Source: Synechococcus sp. Cruz-7E5 (GTDB lineage: Bacteria; Cyanobacteriota; Cyanobacteriia; PCC-6307; Cyanobiaceae). From it: DNA of 64,000 bases. This document shows positions 22,218 to 30,466 of this stretch, in pieces (the stretch's first letter is position 1; every line of letters begins with the position of its first letter). The stretch is taken from assembly GCF_024345995.1 (NCBI RefSeq), contig NZ_JAGQCE010000004.1, positions 62,001 to 126,000 on the forward strand, given 5' to 3'. The position numbers were made by a program, and so were the translations under genes. The notes beneath the pieces were generated by a model. That model did not search any database and had not been told where the DNA came from. It was given only the letters and a program-made list of their open reading frames with translations.

Positions 22218-22301
22218 GGGGCCGCCTCCCTGCGGAGGGTGGCCCGACCTGGCGGCATCGCTCCGGTGTCGCCGCCCAACGCCTTGACCCAAGGGTCAGG
22301 C
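22218..22301 (+). promoter_or_regulatory. Two strong hairpins in the nusG-rplK intergenic leader
   Basis: Hairpin 1: 22219-22229 pairs with 22234-22245 around a CTGC loop (GGGCC-G-CCTCC with GGAGG-GT-GGCCC, one bulged base). Hairpin 2: GCC-T-TGACCC / GGGTCA-GGC, 22281-22301, around a central AA. Neither has a T-tract, so they look like RNA structure in the rplK-rplA leader rather than terminators. L1-mediated autogenous control is known for rplKA in other bacteria, but I cannot match the L1-binding consensus by eye. Confidence 0.45.
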
Positions 22302-22333
22302 GATCCGCAGCGCTTCCCTCCGTAGACCAGCCG

Positions 22334-22759
22334 ATGGCCAAAAAAGTCGTTGCCGTAATCAAGCTGGCGCTCAACGCCGGCAAAGCCAACCCCGCACCAC
22401 CGGTGGGCCCTGCCCTCGGCCAGCACGGGGTCAACATCATGGCGTTCTGCAAGGAGTACAACGCCCGCACCCAGGACAAGGCCGGCTACGTGATCCCGGT
22501 GGAGATCTCGGTCTTCGAGGACCGCAGCTTCACCTTCATCACCAAGACCCCTCCGGCTTCGGTGCTGATCACCAAGGCCGCAGGCATCGATAAGGGTGCC
22601 GCCACCTCGGCCAAGGGCAGTGTGGGCGCCATCAGCCGTGCCCAGCTCCAGGAGATTGCCAGCACCAAGCTGCCCGATCTCAACTGCTCCAGCCTGGAGT
22701 CGGCCATGCGCATCATCGAAGGCACCGCCCGCAACATGGGCGTCGCCATCAGCGACTGA
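22334..22759 (+). CDS. rplK: Large ribosomal subunit protein L11
   Basis: Forms the GTPase-associated centre of the 50S subunit with 23S rRNA and the L10-L7/L12 stalk. The 141-residue product is full length and typical: [29 protein letters not shown], the GTPase-centre loop, and the C-terminal RNA-binding domain ending [11 protein letters not shown] at 22334. Part of the nusG-rplK-rplA-rplJ-rplL block. Confidence 0.98.
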   Translation: MAKKVVAVIKLALNAGKANPAPPVGPALGQHGVNIMAFCKEYNARTQDKAGYVIPVEISVFEDRSFTFITKTPPASVLITKAAGIDKGAATSAKGSVGAISRAQLQEIASTKLPDLNCSSLESAMRIIEGTARNMGVAISD

Positions 22760-22879
22760 TCCCGCTGGAGCCAAGCTCCGCGACTCCCGCTTCAACCACC
22801 AACATCACCCCACCCGGGGGAGACGGTCACCGCCGGCCCTGGCCGCGCAGAGCCTGTCGCCTGAACCCCGCTGAAACCC

Positions 22880-23587
22880 ATGCCCAGACAATCCAAGCGT
22901 TTCACCGCCCTGCTCGAGACGATCGAGGACCGCGACTACACCCCGCTCGAGGCCCTCGAGCTGGTGAAGGCCAACGCCAACGCCAAGTTCGATGAAACGA
23001 TCGAAGCCCACGTTCGCCTCGGCATCGATCCCAAATACACCGACCAGCAACTGCGCACCACCGTGGCCCTGCCCAAGGGCACCGGCCAGACCATCCGCAT
23101 CGCCGTGATCGCCCGTGGTGAGAAGGTGGCCGAAGCCAAAGCGGCCGGGGCAGACCTGGCCGGTGACGACGAGCTGGTGGACGCCATCGCCGGCGGTCAG
23201 ATGGACTTCGACCTGCTGATCGCCACCCCGGACATGATGCCCAAGGTGGCCAAGCTGGGCCGAGTGCTCGGTCCCCGTGGTCTGATGCCGAACCCGAAGG
23301 CCGGCACTGTGGCCACCGATCTGGCGGGAGCCATCAACGAGTTCAAGGCGGGCAAGCTGGAATTTCGCGCCGATCGCACCGGCATCGTGCACGTGCGTTT
23401 CGGCAAGGCCAGCTTCTCAGTCGACGACCTGCTGGAGAACCTGAAGGCCCTGCAGGAAACGATCGATCGCCAGAAGCCCAGTGGTGCCAAGGGCCGCTAC
23501 TGGCGCAGCCTCTATCTCACCTCCACGATGGGCCCCTCCGTTTCCGTCGATTTCACCGCCCTGCAGGACATCAAGCTGGAGGGCTGA
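22880..23587 (+). CDS. rplA: Large ribosomal subunit protein L1
   Basis: L1-stalk protein that helps E-site tRNA release and, in many bacteria, represses its own operon. The 235-residue product is full length: N-terminal [21 protein letters not shown], the RNA-binding core with [15 protein letters not shown], and the C-terminal [16 protein letters not shown] at 22880, 120 bases after rplK. Ends 53 bases before the start of the L10 leader region. Confidence 0.98.
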   Translation: MPRQSKRFTALLETIEDRDYTPLEALELVKANANAKFDETIEAHVRLGIDPKYTDQQLRTTVALPKGTGQTIRIAVIARGEKVAEAKAAGADLAGDDELVDAIAGGQMDFDLLIATPDMMPKVAKLGRVLGPRGLMPNPKAGTVATDLAGAINEFKAGKLEFRADRTGIVHVRFGKASFSVDDLLENLKALQETIDRQKPSGAKGRYWRSLYLTSTMGPSVSVDFTALQDIKLEG

Positions 23588-23639
23588 GCACTGGAGGTGA
23601 AGTGACGGCGCATCCTGCCGTGTAGGCTCATGGATCGGG

Positions 23640-23830
23640 CACGCGCCCGGCCCAAGACAGCAGGTCAGTGGTTCGGCTTCGGGTTCTCCGCTTCGGTGGG
23701 AGATCCCAGTGGCTCGGGTCCTGTAAACCCTGCCGAGGTGCACGCGACTCTTTTCGGTTCGGATTCTCCGGGCAGATCACCGTTCAGCGGCCTCGATGCT
23801 CCCCCTTCGGTTCACACCGGCTGGGGAGTC
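23640..23830 (+). ncRNA. Ribosomal protein L10 leader (rplJ 5' autoregulatory RNA)
   Basis: The 288-base rplA-rplJ gap contains sequence that resembles the L10 leader family: a core CTGTAAACCCTGCCGAGGTG at 23721-23740, flanked by GC-rich paired segments. By established knowledge, the L10(L12)4 complex binds this leader and represses translation of rplJ-rplL. The outer boundaries are approximate because I could not fold or score the sequence. No protein-coding content is credible here. Confidence 0.6.
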
Positions 23831-23875
23831 GGCGGCCGCGTCCCGGCTTGTTCCCCCCAACTCCGTACCAAACCC

Positions 23876-24406
23876 ATGGGCCGCACGCTGGAGAACAAGC
23901 AACAGATCATCGAAGAGCTCAAGGGGCTCCTCGGTGAGGCCGAAATGGCACTGGTCCTTGATTACAAGGGTCTTTCCATCAAGGAGATGTCTGATCTGCG
24001 GACCCGTCTGCAGGCCAGTAACGGTATTTGCAAGGTGACCAAGAACACCTTGATGCGCCGTGCCATCGATGGAAACAGTGCCTGGTCGGAACTCGATTCC
24101 CTGCTCACCGGCACCAACGCCTTCGTCCTGATCAGTGGCGATGTCAGTGGCGCCGTCAAGGCCATTCAGGCCTTCCAGAAGGACACCAAGAAGTCGGATG
24201 TGAAAGGCGGCCTTTTCGAAGGCAAGCTCCTCTCCCAGAACGACATCAAGGCCCTTGGTGAGCTGCCCTCGAAAGAGGTGCTCATCGCCCAGATCGCTGG
24301 TGCGATCAATGCGGTGGCCACCAAGCTGGCTGTCGGTATCAACGAAGTTCCCTCCGGTCTCGCCCGGGCCCTCAAGCAGCACGCCGAAAGCGGCGACGCC
24401 AGCTGA
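23876..24406 (+). CDS. rplJ: Large ribosomal subunit protein L10
   Basis: Base of the ribosomal stalk; binds L11 and the L7/L12 dimers. The 176-residue product starts at ATG 23876 ([15 protein letters not shown]) and has the family core [32 protein letters not shown] and a C-terminal helix that carries L12 ([17 protein letters not shown]). The frame is open upstream to 23630, but that part lies in the L10 leader RNA and shows no protein similarity. rplL follows after 62 bases. Confidence 0.97.
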   Translation: MGRTLENKQQIIEELKGLLGEAEMALVLDYKGLSIKEMSDLRTRLQASNGICKVTKNTLMRRAIDGNSAWSELDSLLTGTNAFVLISGDVSGAVKAIQAFQKDTKKSDVKGGLFEGKLLSQNDIKALGELPSKEVLIAQIAGAINAVATKLAVGINEVPSGLARALKQHAESGDAS

Positions 24407-24468
24407 GCCCCTCGAAATCCACCGGTTCGGCCGGTTCCATTCCACAGATCTGTTGCTGATTCTCAACC

Positions 24469-24852
24469 ATGACCACCAAAACTGACGACATTCTCGAGTC
24501 ACTGAAGACCCTCTCCCTGCTGGAAGCTTCCGAGCTCGTCAAGCAGATCGAAGAGGCCTTCGGCGTGTCCGCCGCCGCTTCCGCCGGCGTGATGATGGCG
24601 GCTGCTCCTGCCGCTGCCGCCGAGGCCGCTGAAGAGCAGACCGAGTTCGATGTGATCCTCGACGGCTTCGATGCCGCAGCCAAGATCAAGGTCCTCAAGG
24701 CCGTCCGCGAGGCCACCGGCCTCGGCCTGGGCGAAGCCAAGGCCCTCGTCGAGGCGGCTCCCAAGGCCGTCAAGGAAGGCATCGCCAAGGACGAAGCCGA
24801 AGCCCTCAAGAAGTCCATCGAAGAAGTGGGCGGCAAAGTCACCATCAAGTGA
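24469..24852 (+). CDS. rplL: Large ribosomal subunit protein L7/L12
   Basis: Multi-copy stalk protein that recruits translation factors. The 127-residue product is typical: N-terminal dimerisation domain ([20 protein letters not shown]), an Ala-rich hinge (about residues 35-58), and the C-terminal factor-binding domain ([43 protein letters not shown]). ATG at 24469. A strong intrinsic terminator follows 54 bases after its stop. Confidence 0.98.
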   Translation: MTTKTDDILESLKTLSLLEASELVKQIEEAFGVSAAASAGVMMAAAPAAAAEAAEEQTEFDVILDGFDAAAKIKVLKAVREATGLGLGEAKALVEAAPKAVKEGIAKDEAEALKKSIEEVGGKVTIK

Positions 24853-24906
24853 TCGCGCCCGGCGGAGGTTTTCCCTCCGCCAGCACCACCCCACCCATCT
24901 CACTCA

Positions 24907-24931
24907 GCCGGCCTCCCGGGGCCGGCTTTTT
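24907..24931 (+). terminator. Intrinsic terminator of the rplJ-rplL transcript
   Basis: A 7-bp GC stem, GCCGGCC (24907-24913) with GGCCGGC (24920-24926), and a six-base loop are directly followed by TTTTT. This is the expected end of the ribosomal-protein transcription unit. Confidence 0.85.
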
Positions 24932-24950
24932 GCTGGTGGGACGACAAGGC

Positions 24951-24978
24951 CAAAAAAAAAGCCCGCCGAAGGCAGGCT
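24951..24978 (-). terminator. Intrinsic terminator of the DUF3747 gene (minus strand)
   Basis: Read on the minus strand, AGCCTGCC-TTC-GGCGGGCT (one G-U pair) runs straight into nine T residues (the A-tract at 24952-24960 on the plus strand). It faces the rplL terminator 20 bases away, giving a back-to-back pair between convergent units. Confidence 0.85.
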
Positions 24979-25108
24979 TTCGAGGTGGAACGATGCCGGG
25001 AGTCTGTCCTCGTTTCGACCCCGGGAGAGCGTTCTGCACTCCTCACACAAGTGAAAGATACGGAATGGATCCGTAGGGTGCCAGCCGCGAGGGCCGCTGT
25101 GTCGACTG

Positions 25109-25831
25109 TCACTCCCGGAAGGGGATCACCTGCAGGGCGATCGGACCACTCTCCAGCTCGCCACCTCTGGCCATGTTCTCCATGGCGCGTCCCAGGTTGT
25201 CCGGTCCCGTGCTGGCGATGGGCTGAACCCTCTCGAGGCTGCGCCCGCCGGCCTGGGCGATCAGTTGCTCCAGGGGATTGCTGGCAGCGAAATAGATGTG
25301 GTTGAGGGTTTGCTGGCCGAAGACGCGGCGGTTCAGTTGCCAGTCGGTTTCGAGCCTGATCGGAACGAATCCATCGGGATCCCGGCGGCTGATCTGGCCC
25401 CGGCCCAGCAGCAGCAGGGTGGTGTCCGCGGGGCTCATGGCCTGCAACTGGAGCTCGTTGCCCACCTGAGCAAGGCGAAGGCGGTAGCGGCTGGCAAGGT
25501 CCTGGCCAGCCACGCGCAGGGAGTAGGCGTTGCTGCCGGCATAGCTGGTGCAGATCCCCCTGGAATCGAAGCGGTTCATCGAGGCATCCACCAGGCCGTC
25601 GGGCCTGGCCTGCCAGCAGGGCTGGCCGTTGGCCGTCTGCTCGATCAGCACCAATGACCAGTCGGCGAAGCCCACCGGCTTGGCCAGCACCGCAAAGCGG
25701 GACGCTTCCACCGGTTGGCTGTCGAAGACCCCGGCGGCTTCCGCCAGGGGCGTTGTGACGGCCTGGAGCGCGGCGGCGGCCAGCCCAGCCCCAGCAAGGG
25801 CCAGGTAGGTTCGCTGCATGGTGGATTTCAT
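25109..25831 (-). CDS. DUF3747 family secreted protein
   Basis: Cyanobacterial secreted protein of unknown function (DUF3747). From ATG 25831 the 240-residue product has a signal peptide ([20 protein letters not shown]... ending LAEA). The family core follows: [34 protein letters not shown], the [20 protein letters not shown] segment with its Cys, and [14 protein letters not shown]. The C-terminal part ([20 protein letters not shown]) is also characteristic. An ATG at 25852 is seven codons upstream, but the N-terminus it adds is not signal-like. The transcript ends at the minus-strand terminator near 24960. Confidence 0.83.
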   Translation of the reverse strand: MKSTMQRTYLALAGAGLAAAALQAVTTPLAEAAGVFDSQPVEASRFAVLAKPVGFADWSLVLIEQTANGQPCWQARPDGLVDASMNRFDSRGICTSYAGSNAYSLRVAGQDLASRYRLRLAQVGNELQLQAMSPADTTLLLLGRGQISRRDPDGFVPIRLETDWQLNRRVFGQQTLNHIYFAASNPLEQLIAQAGGRSLERVQPIASTGPDNLGRAMENMARGGELESGPIALQVIPFRE

Positions 25832-25896
25832 GCGTCCCAACATCGTCACCAAGGTCTACGGCACCACTGTCTACCGAACAATTGCCGGATTGCCCA

Positions 25897-26625
25897 GTGG
25901 CAACTGAGCCGGTGCGGGTGGTGGCGGCCGCCTGTGATGGCGCCTGCAGCGGCAATCCTGGCCCTGGTGGCTGGGGCTGCCTGCTGCGTTTCGAGGACGG
26001 CAGCGTGCGCGAACTGGGGGGTGCAGCCGCGGCGACCACCAACAACCGCATGGAGCTCACCGCGGCCCTGGCCATGATGAAGGAGTTGCGGAATCTGCCC
26101 CTTCATCCCGACCTGCGCCTGCGCACCGACAGCCGCTATCTGATCGATGGTCTGACCAAGTGGATGCCGGGCTGGAAGCGGAAGGGTTGGCGGACCGCCT
26201 CCGGCGGCCCCGTGCTCAACCGCGACCTCTGGGAGGAGCTGGACCGGGCGCGGCTGCCGGGGTTGAGCCTGGCCCATGTCAAAGGGCACAGCGGTGATCC
26301 CGATAACGATCGCTGCGATGCGATCGCCGTGGCCTACTCGCGCGGAAGCTCCCCCGAGCTGGCCCAGCCTGAGGGGGACGGGCTCGATCAGCCGGCGCCC
26401 GCGGCCCTTGGCGAACTGCTCACCCGCCTCGAGGTGGCCGACCGCCTCGCCAGCGGCGGCTACGCCCTGACGACCGCCGAACTGGCCCGCCTGGTGGAGC
26501 AGCCCCTGGCCCGTCTGCAGGAGCGGCAGGGCCCCTGGATCTGGCGTGACTGGCGGGTGAGTCCCACCAGCGAGGGCCGCTGGCGTCTGGAGCGCACCGA
26601 TCCAGCCCTGCAGGAGTCCCGATGA
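25897..26625 (+). CDS. rnhA: Ribonuclease HI with C-terminal extension
   Basis: Cleaves the RNA strand of RNA-DNA hybrids. From GTG 25897 (or TTG 25882) the first 155 residues are a complete RNase HI. All active-site residues are present: Asp14 in [16 protein letters not shown], Glu53 in NNRMELTA, Asp78 in [11 protein letters not shown], His131 in VKGHSGD and Asp141 in RCDAIAVA. About 85 residues follow with no counterpart in E. coli RNase HI, predicted helical ([34 protein letters not shown]) and ending in a Trp/Arg-rich segment. pyrD starts within its stop codon (ATGA). Confidence 0.93.
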   Translation: MATEPVRVVAAACDGACSGNPGPGGWGCLLRFEDGSVRELGGAAAATTNNRMELTAALAMMKELRNLPLHPDLRLRTDSRYLIDGLTKWMPGWKRKGWRTASGGPVLNRDLWEELDRARLPGLSLAHVKGHSGDPDNDRCDAIAVAYSRGSSPELAQPEGDGLDQPAPAALGELLTRLEVADRLASGGYALTTAELARLVEQPLARLQERQGPWIWRDWRVSPTSEGRWRLERTDPALQESR

Positions 26626-27827
26626 TCCTGGAGCATCCGGATCACGCCTCCTCAGGCGCCAGCAGCGGCACCAGCACCAGCACGGGTGCGCTCTACCGCC
26701 GTTGGGTGGGCCCGCTGCTGGCCAGGGATGAGGGGGCCGATGCCGAGCAGCTCAGCAGCCTCACCCTCGCGGCCCTGGCCCAGGCCTCCCTGCGACGCGA
26801 CTGGCCCCTGGTGTCAGGCAGCCTGGCGGGGCTCGGCGCCGAGCTGCAACGGCGAGACCATCGCTTCGAGCAGATGCTGTTCGGTTGTCGCTTCGCCAAT
26901 CCGGTTGGTCTTGCCGCCGGCTTCGACAAGAATGCGGTGGCGGCTGGGATCTGGCACCTGTTCGGGTTCGGCTTCGCTGAACTGGGCACGATCACCTGGC
27001 ACCCCCAACCGGGCAACCCGCGGCCGCGGTTGTTTCGCCTGGCCAAGGAGCGGGCCGCGCTCAACCGCATGGGCTTCAACAATGACGGCGCCCTGGGGGT
27101 GAAGCGCAACCTGGAGCGCCAGCGCCTGCCCCTGCCGGGCCAGCGGCCTGCGGTGCTGGGTCTCAATCTGGGCAAGTCGAAGATCACGTCTTTGGAGCTG
27201 GCCCCCGACGACTACGCCTCCTCCCTGGAGCTGCTCTCGCCCCTGGCCGACTACGTGGTGATCAATGTGAGTTCACCCAACACCCCGGGCCTGCGCGAGC
27301 TGCAGGACGCCGTGCAGCTGCGGCGTCTGGTGGAGCGGCTGCGGCGGCTCTCGGCCTGCCCGCCCCTGCTGGTCAAGATCGCCCCCGACCTCGAAGACGA
27401 CGCCATCGACACGATTGCGCGACTGGCCTATGAGGAGGGGCTGGCCGGGGTGATCGCGGTGAACACCAGCGTCAACCGGCTGGGGCTGGAGAACCGGCGC
27501 CTGCCCCAGACCGGAAAAACCCTCGCCCAGGAGGCCGGCGGCCTCAGCGGCGCTCCCCTGCGCGGTCGGGCTCTGGAAGTGATCCGGCGGCTACGGGCCA
27601 CGGCCGGTCCAGCCTTGCCCCTGATCGGGGTGGGAGGCATCGATTCTCCCGAGGCCGCCTGGGAGCGGATCACGGCGGGAGCTTCGCTGATTCAGCTCTA
27701 CACAGGCTGGATTTACCAGGGTCCGGGCCTGGTGCCGGCGATTCTCGAGGGCCTGGGCGACCAGCTGGATCGTCATGGCTGCAGCCACCTCAGTGAGGTC
27801 GTGGGCAGCGGTCTGCCCTGGCGCTGA
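26622..27827 (+). CDS. pyrD: Dihydroorotate dehydrogenase (quinone), class 2
   Basis: Oxidises dihydroorotate to orotate in pyrimidine synthesis, passing electrons to membrane quinone. The 401-residue product has an N-terminal helical membrane-association part of about 85 residues. The FMN barrel follows with [62 protein letters not shown] (catalytic Ser), LLVKIAPDL and LIGVGGI. The class 2 loops are present. It overlaps rnhA by 4 bases; pilM follows 9 bases later. Confidence 0.96.
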   Translation: MILEHPDHASSGASSGTSTSTGALYRRWVGPLLARDEGADAEQLSSLTLAALAQASLRRDWPLVSGSLAGLGAELQRRDHRFEQMLFGCRFANPVGLAAGFDKNAVAAGIWHLFGFGFAELGTITWHPQPGNPRPRLFRLAKERAALNRMGFNNDGALGVKRNLERQRLPLPGQRPAVLGLNLGKSKITSLELAPDDYASSLELLSPLADYVVINVSSPNTPGLRELQDAVQLRRLVERLRRLSACPPLLVKIAPDLEDDAIDTIARLAYEEGLAGVIAVNTSVNRLGLENRRLPQTGKTLAQEAGGLSGAPLRGRALEVIRRLRATAGPALPLIGVGGIDSPEAAWERITAGASLIQLYTGWIYQGPGLVPAILEGLGDQLDRHGCSHLSEVVGSGLPWR

Positions 27828-27836
27828 GCGGGGGAG

Positions 27837-28862
27837 GTGCGCAAACGCCTGGAGGCCGATACGCTGCCTGCGGATTCCAGGACGAGACGATTGGTCCTTG
27901 CCGGTTTGCGGCAACAACTCCAGCCATTCACCGCAAGGCTGTTTCCCCGCAGGGTCTGGATCGCTCTGGAGGATCGTGCGGTCACGGTGCTCACCACCAA
28001 GGGTCGCGGCCAGCCGCTGCAGCTGGATCTTCTGCGGCGGGTGTCCCTGCCCGCCGGTGCCTGCTCCGGCGGCGAGCCCCAGCAGGTGATGGCCCTGGGC
28101 GATCTGATCGGCGATCTGCTGGTGGAGCTGGGTCTGGTGGGGGCTGAGGTGGTGGCGGTGCTTCCGGCTGCGGCCTGTGCCTGGAGGGTGGTGCAATGGC
28201 CCTTCGACGACTGGCCAGAGGAACCAGGCGAGGCCCTGCGCGAGATCGATCCCGCCCTGGCTCTGCCCTATGAGCTATCCCAGGCCACCATCAGCCTTCT
28301 GCCGCTGGAGGCTGATGGAATCCAGGCCACTGGCTGTTCCTCCCTCCTGGTGACTGCGCCCCGCCAGCGGGTGCTGAACTGGATCGAGGTGTTCGACATC
28401 GCCGGCGTGGAGCTGGAGAGGCTGGAAGCCGCCCAGGTGTGTGAACTGCGGGCCCTGGCCCCTCTGCTGGACGGGGCCGGACCTGATCGGCTCGACGCGT
28501 TGCTGGTGCCGTACGAGCGGGGGGCACGGCTCACCCTGGTGCGCCATGGTTTGCCGGAGTATGGGCAGGAATTGAACGGCTCCATGGACGACCTCGGCGA
28601 TCAGCTGGAGCGATACCTGGCCTATTGGCGCAGCCGGGATCCCGGCGCGACGGACGTTCGCATCTGGCTGGCAGGAGCCAGCCCGGATCTGCCCCTGCTG
28701 GCCGGGAACCTGCGCCGCAGCGGTGACTGGCCCGTGGAGATCCTCGATCCTGTAGCCCTGGGCTGGATCGCTCTCCCCCCCGATGACGGCGAAGAGGAGC
28801 TGCCCCCCGGCCCGGCTCTGCTCACTCTGCATGGGCTGATGCAAGCGGAGCTGGCTTTATGA
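27837..28862 (+). CDS. pilM: Type IV pilus assembly PilM-like protein
   Basis: Cytoplasmic actin-like partner of PilN in the pilus inner-membrane alignment subcomplex. The 341-residue product is divergent. Its place directly before pilN, pilO and pilQ is the main evidence, supported by alternating beta-alpha character (WIALEDRAVTVLTTKGRG, VVAVLPAAACAWRVVQWPFD, GARLTLVRHGLPEYG). GTG start at 27837 behind GGGGAG. Ends in a 4-base overlap (ATGA) with pilN. ATP-binding motifs are not obvious by eye. Confidence 0.72.
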   Translation: MRKRLEADTLPADSRTRRLVLAGLRQQLQPFTARLFPRRVWIALEDRAVTVLTTKGRGQPLQLDLLRRVSLPAGACSGGEPQQVMALGDLIGDLLVELGLVGAEVVAVLPAAACAWRVVQWPFDDWPEEPGEALREIDPALALPYELSQATISLLPLEADGIQATGCSSLLVTAPRQRVLNWIEVFDIAGVELERLEAAQVCELRALAPLLDGAGPDRLDALLVPYERGARLTLVRHGLPEYGQELNGSMDDLGDQLERYLAYWRSRDPGATDVRIWLAGASPDLPLLAGNLRRSGDWPVEILDPVALGWIALPPDDGEEELPPGPALLTLHGLMQAELAL

Positions 28863-29572
28863 GCCCGATGCTTCCCGGCCTTGACCTGCTGCGTGAACGC
28901 CGCCTTGAGCTGGGCCTGCCCGCTGAGCCGCCCAGGCCGCCCGACGCCAGGCGGCTGCTGCTGATCGGATCGGCCATCGGCGCTGGCCTCGTGCTCTGCG
29001 CCCTGGGGGCGACGCTGCTGCTCAAGCTGCAGGCCATGTTGCTGGAGCAGGAACTCGCCAGGCTGGCACCGGTGCGGGGCCAGGTGGAGACGCTGGAGGC
29101 TGAACTCGCCGCCGATAAGGGGAACCTGGAGCGCAAGAGCAAAGGAAATGCTGAGCTGGTGACCGGCCTGGTGGCTGTGCGCTCAGGCTCAGCCCTGATG
29201 ACCGACCTGGCCGGCCGCACACCGGCTGAGTTGCAGCTCACGTCGGTTCTGGTGGGCAAGGACGATCTGCAGCTCAAGGGCCGCACCAGCGACCCCGGGG
29301 CCTTTGAGCGGATCAACGCCCTGGTGTTGCGCCTGAAGGGCTCGCCACTGATCAACCCTGCCAGCGTGAATCTCAATCGCGCGATCCGCAACGACACAGA
29401 TCCCAACCAGACCGGTAAGGGCCCCGAGAGTGGCTTTGTGGAGTTTGAGGTCAGTGCGGCCTTCAGCCCTCCACCGTCCGGGCCGGCCCAGTTGACCCAG
29501 CTGCAGGAGCTGGGTGCCGGCGGCATGGCACGCCGCCTGGAGCTGCTGCAGAAGGAGGGCCTGCTGCGATGA
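28859..29572 (+). CDS. pilN: Type IV pilus assembly protein PilN
   Basis: Bitopic inner-membrane protein that binds PilM through its cytoplasmic N-terminus and pairs with PilO in the periplasm. The 237-residue product shows an N-terminal PilM-binding-like motif (LPGLDLLRERRLELG), one membrane helix (about residues 39-62, IGSAIGAGLVLCALGATLLL), a coiled coil (EQELARLAPVRGQVETLEAE), and a ferredoxin-like domain (LTSVLVGKDDLQLKGRTSD). ATGA overlap on both sides with pilM and pilO. Confidence 0.85.
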   Translation: MSPMLPGLDLLRERRLELGLPAEPPRPPDARRLLLIGSAIGAGLVLCALGATLLLKLQAMLLEQELARLAPVRGQVETLEAELAADKGNLERKSKGNAELVTGLVAVRSGSALMTDLAGRTPAELQLTSVLVGKDDLQLKGRTSDPGAFERINALVLRLKGSPLINPASVNLNRAIRNDTDPNQTGKGPESGFVEFEVSAAFSPPPSGPAQLTQLQELGAGGMARRLELLQKEGLLR

Positions 29573-30399
29573 CCAATCTTCAGCAGGGCGCGCCGCCCCG
29601 GTCTCTGCTTTTGCGCAATGGTGTGTTGATCGGCTTGCCCGTGGCGGCTGGGGTGGTGCTGGCCGGCCTGGTGGCCCTGGGGGGAGTGTTTCAGCCCTGG
29701 GATCAGCTGCGCCGCAATCAGCTCCAGCTTGATGAGCTTCGGGGCATGAATGAGCGGCTGCCGCTGCTGCGGGCCCAGCGGGTGCGCCAGCTTGACCAGG
29801 TCAAGACCGTGGATGGTCAGCGCTCCAGCCTGCTGAAGCTGATCGCCGGCAGCGGCCAGATCAGCACCTTTCTGGCCCAGCTCAACCGGGAAGCCGCAGC
29901 CACTGGGGTTCAGCTCGATGTGTTCGAGCCGGTGGAGGCCAAGCCCGCTGCGGCTCCGGCGCCTGCTGGCGGAAATGAAAAGGAGCCTGCCCCCCCGCCG
30001 GATCCGCTCGAAGCCGATGGCCTGCGCCGCACGACGCTGCTGCTGAGCGCCCGTGGTCGCTATCCGAACCTGCTGGTGTTCCTGCGCCGGCTGGAGCGTC
30101 TCAGCCTGCTGGTGGCCCAGAGCGATCTCAATCTTGATCTGGAAGCCGTCCGTGCCCAGGCCCAGCCGGTCGCCAACAGGCCCGCAGCCCAGGCGCCGCC
30201 CATTCCCCAGGTGGTGCTGAAGCTGAACCTGGCGCTCTACGGCGAAGGCCCAGCCGTCAAGCCCGCCGGCAAACCGGCCAACACTGCCGTCGCCCCAGCC
30301 CCTGCTGGTCCGCCACCAGCGGCCAGCCCCACTGCACCGGTGTCACCGCCGGCTCCCCAACCCCAACCCACAGCGCAGCCCCCGGCTCCACCCCAATGA
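29569..30399 (+). CDS. pilO: Type IV pilus assembly protein PilO
   Basis: Inner-membrane partner of PilN. The 276-residue product has a membrane helix (residues 18-40, VLIGLPVAAGVVLAGLVALGG) and a coiled coil (QLDELRGMNERLPLLRAQRV). A periplasmic alpha/beta domain (GQISTFLAQLNREAAATGVQ, then YPNLLVFLRRLERLSLLVAQ) follows, and last a Pro/Ala-rich tail of about 50 residues. That tail may stand in for the Pro-rich linker of PilP, for which no gene is present here. It is coupled to pilN by ATGA and followed by a 67-base gap before pilQ. Confidence 0.85.
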   Translation: MTNLQQGAPPRSLLLRNGVLIGLPVAAGVVLAGLVALGGVFQPWDQLRRNQLQLDELRGMNERLPLLRAQRVRQLDQVKTVDGQRSSLLKLIAGSGQISTFLAQLNREAAATGVQLDVFEPVEAKPAAAPAPAGGNEKEPAPPPDPLEADGLRRTTLLLSARGRYPNLLVFLRRLERLSLLVAQSDLNLDLEAVRAQAQPVANRPAAQAPPIPQVVLKLNLALYGEGPAVKPAGKPANTAVAPAPAGPPPAASPTAPVSPPAPQPQPTAQPPAPPQ

Positions 30400-30466
30400 G
30401 CAGGCAGGGGCCACAGTCGCATTTGGTCATCTGGTTTTTACAGAGCACTCCTAATAACATTCCGGC

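Noticed and set aside
30424..30466. TAATAA upstream of pilQ as a -10 promoter element
   Set aside because: No -35 hexamer at a usable distance; AT-richness alone does not support a promoter call.
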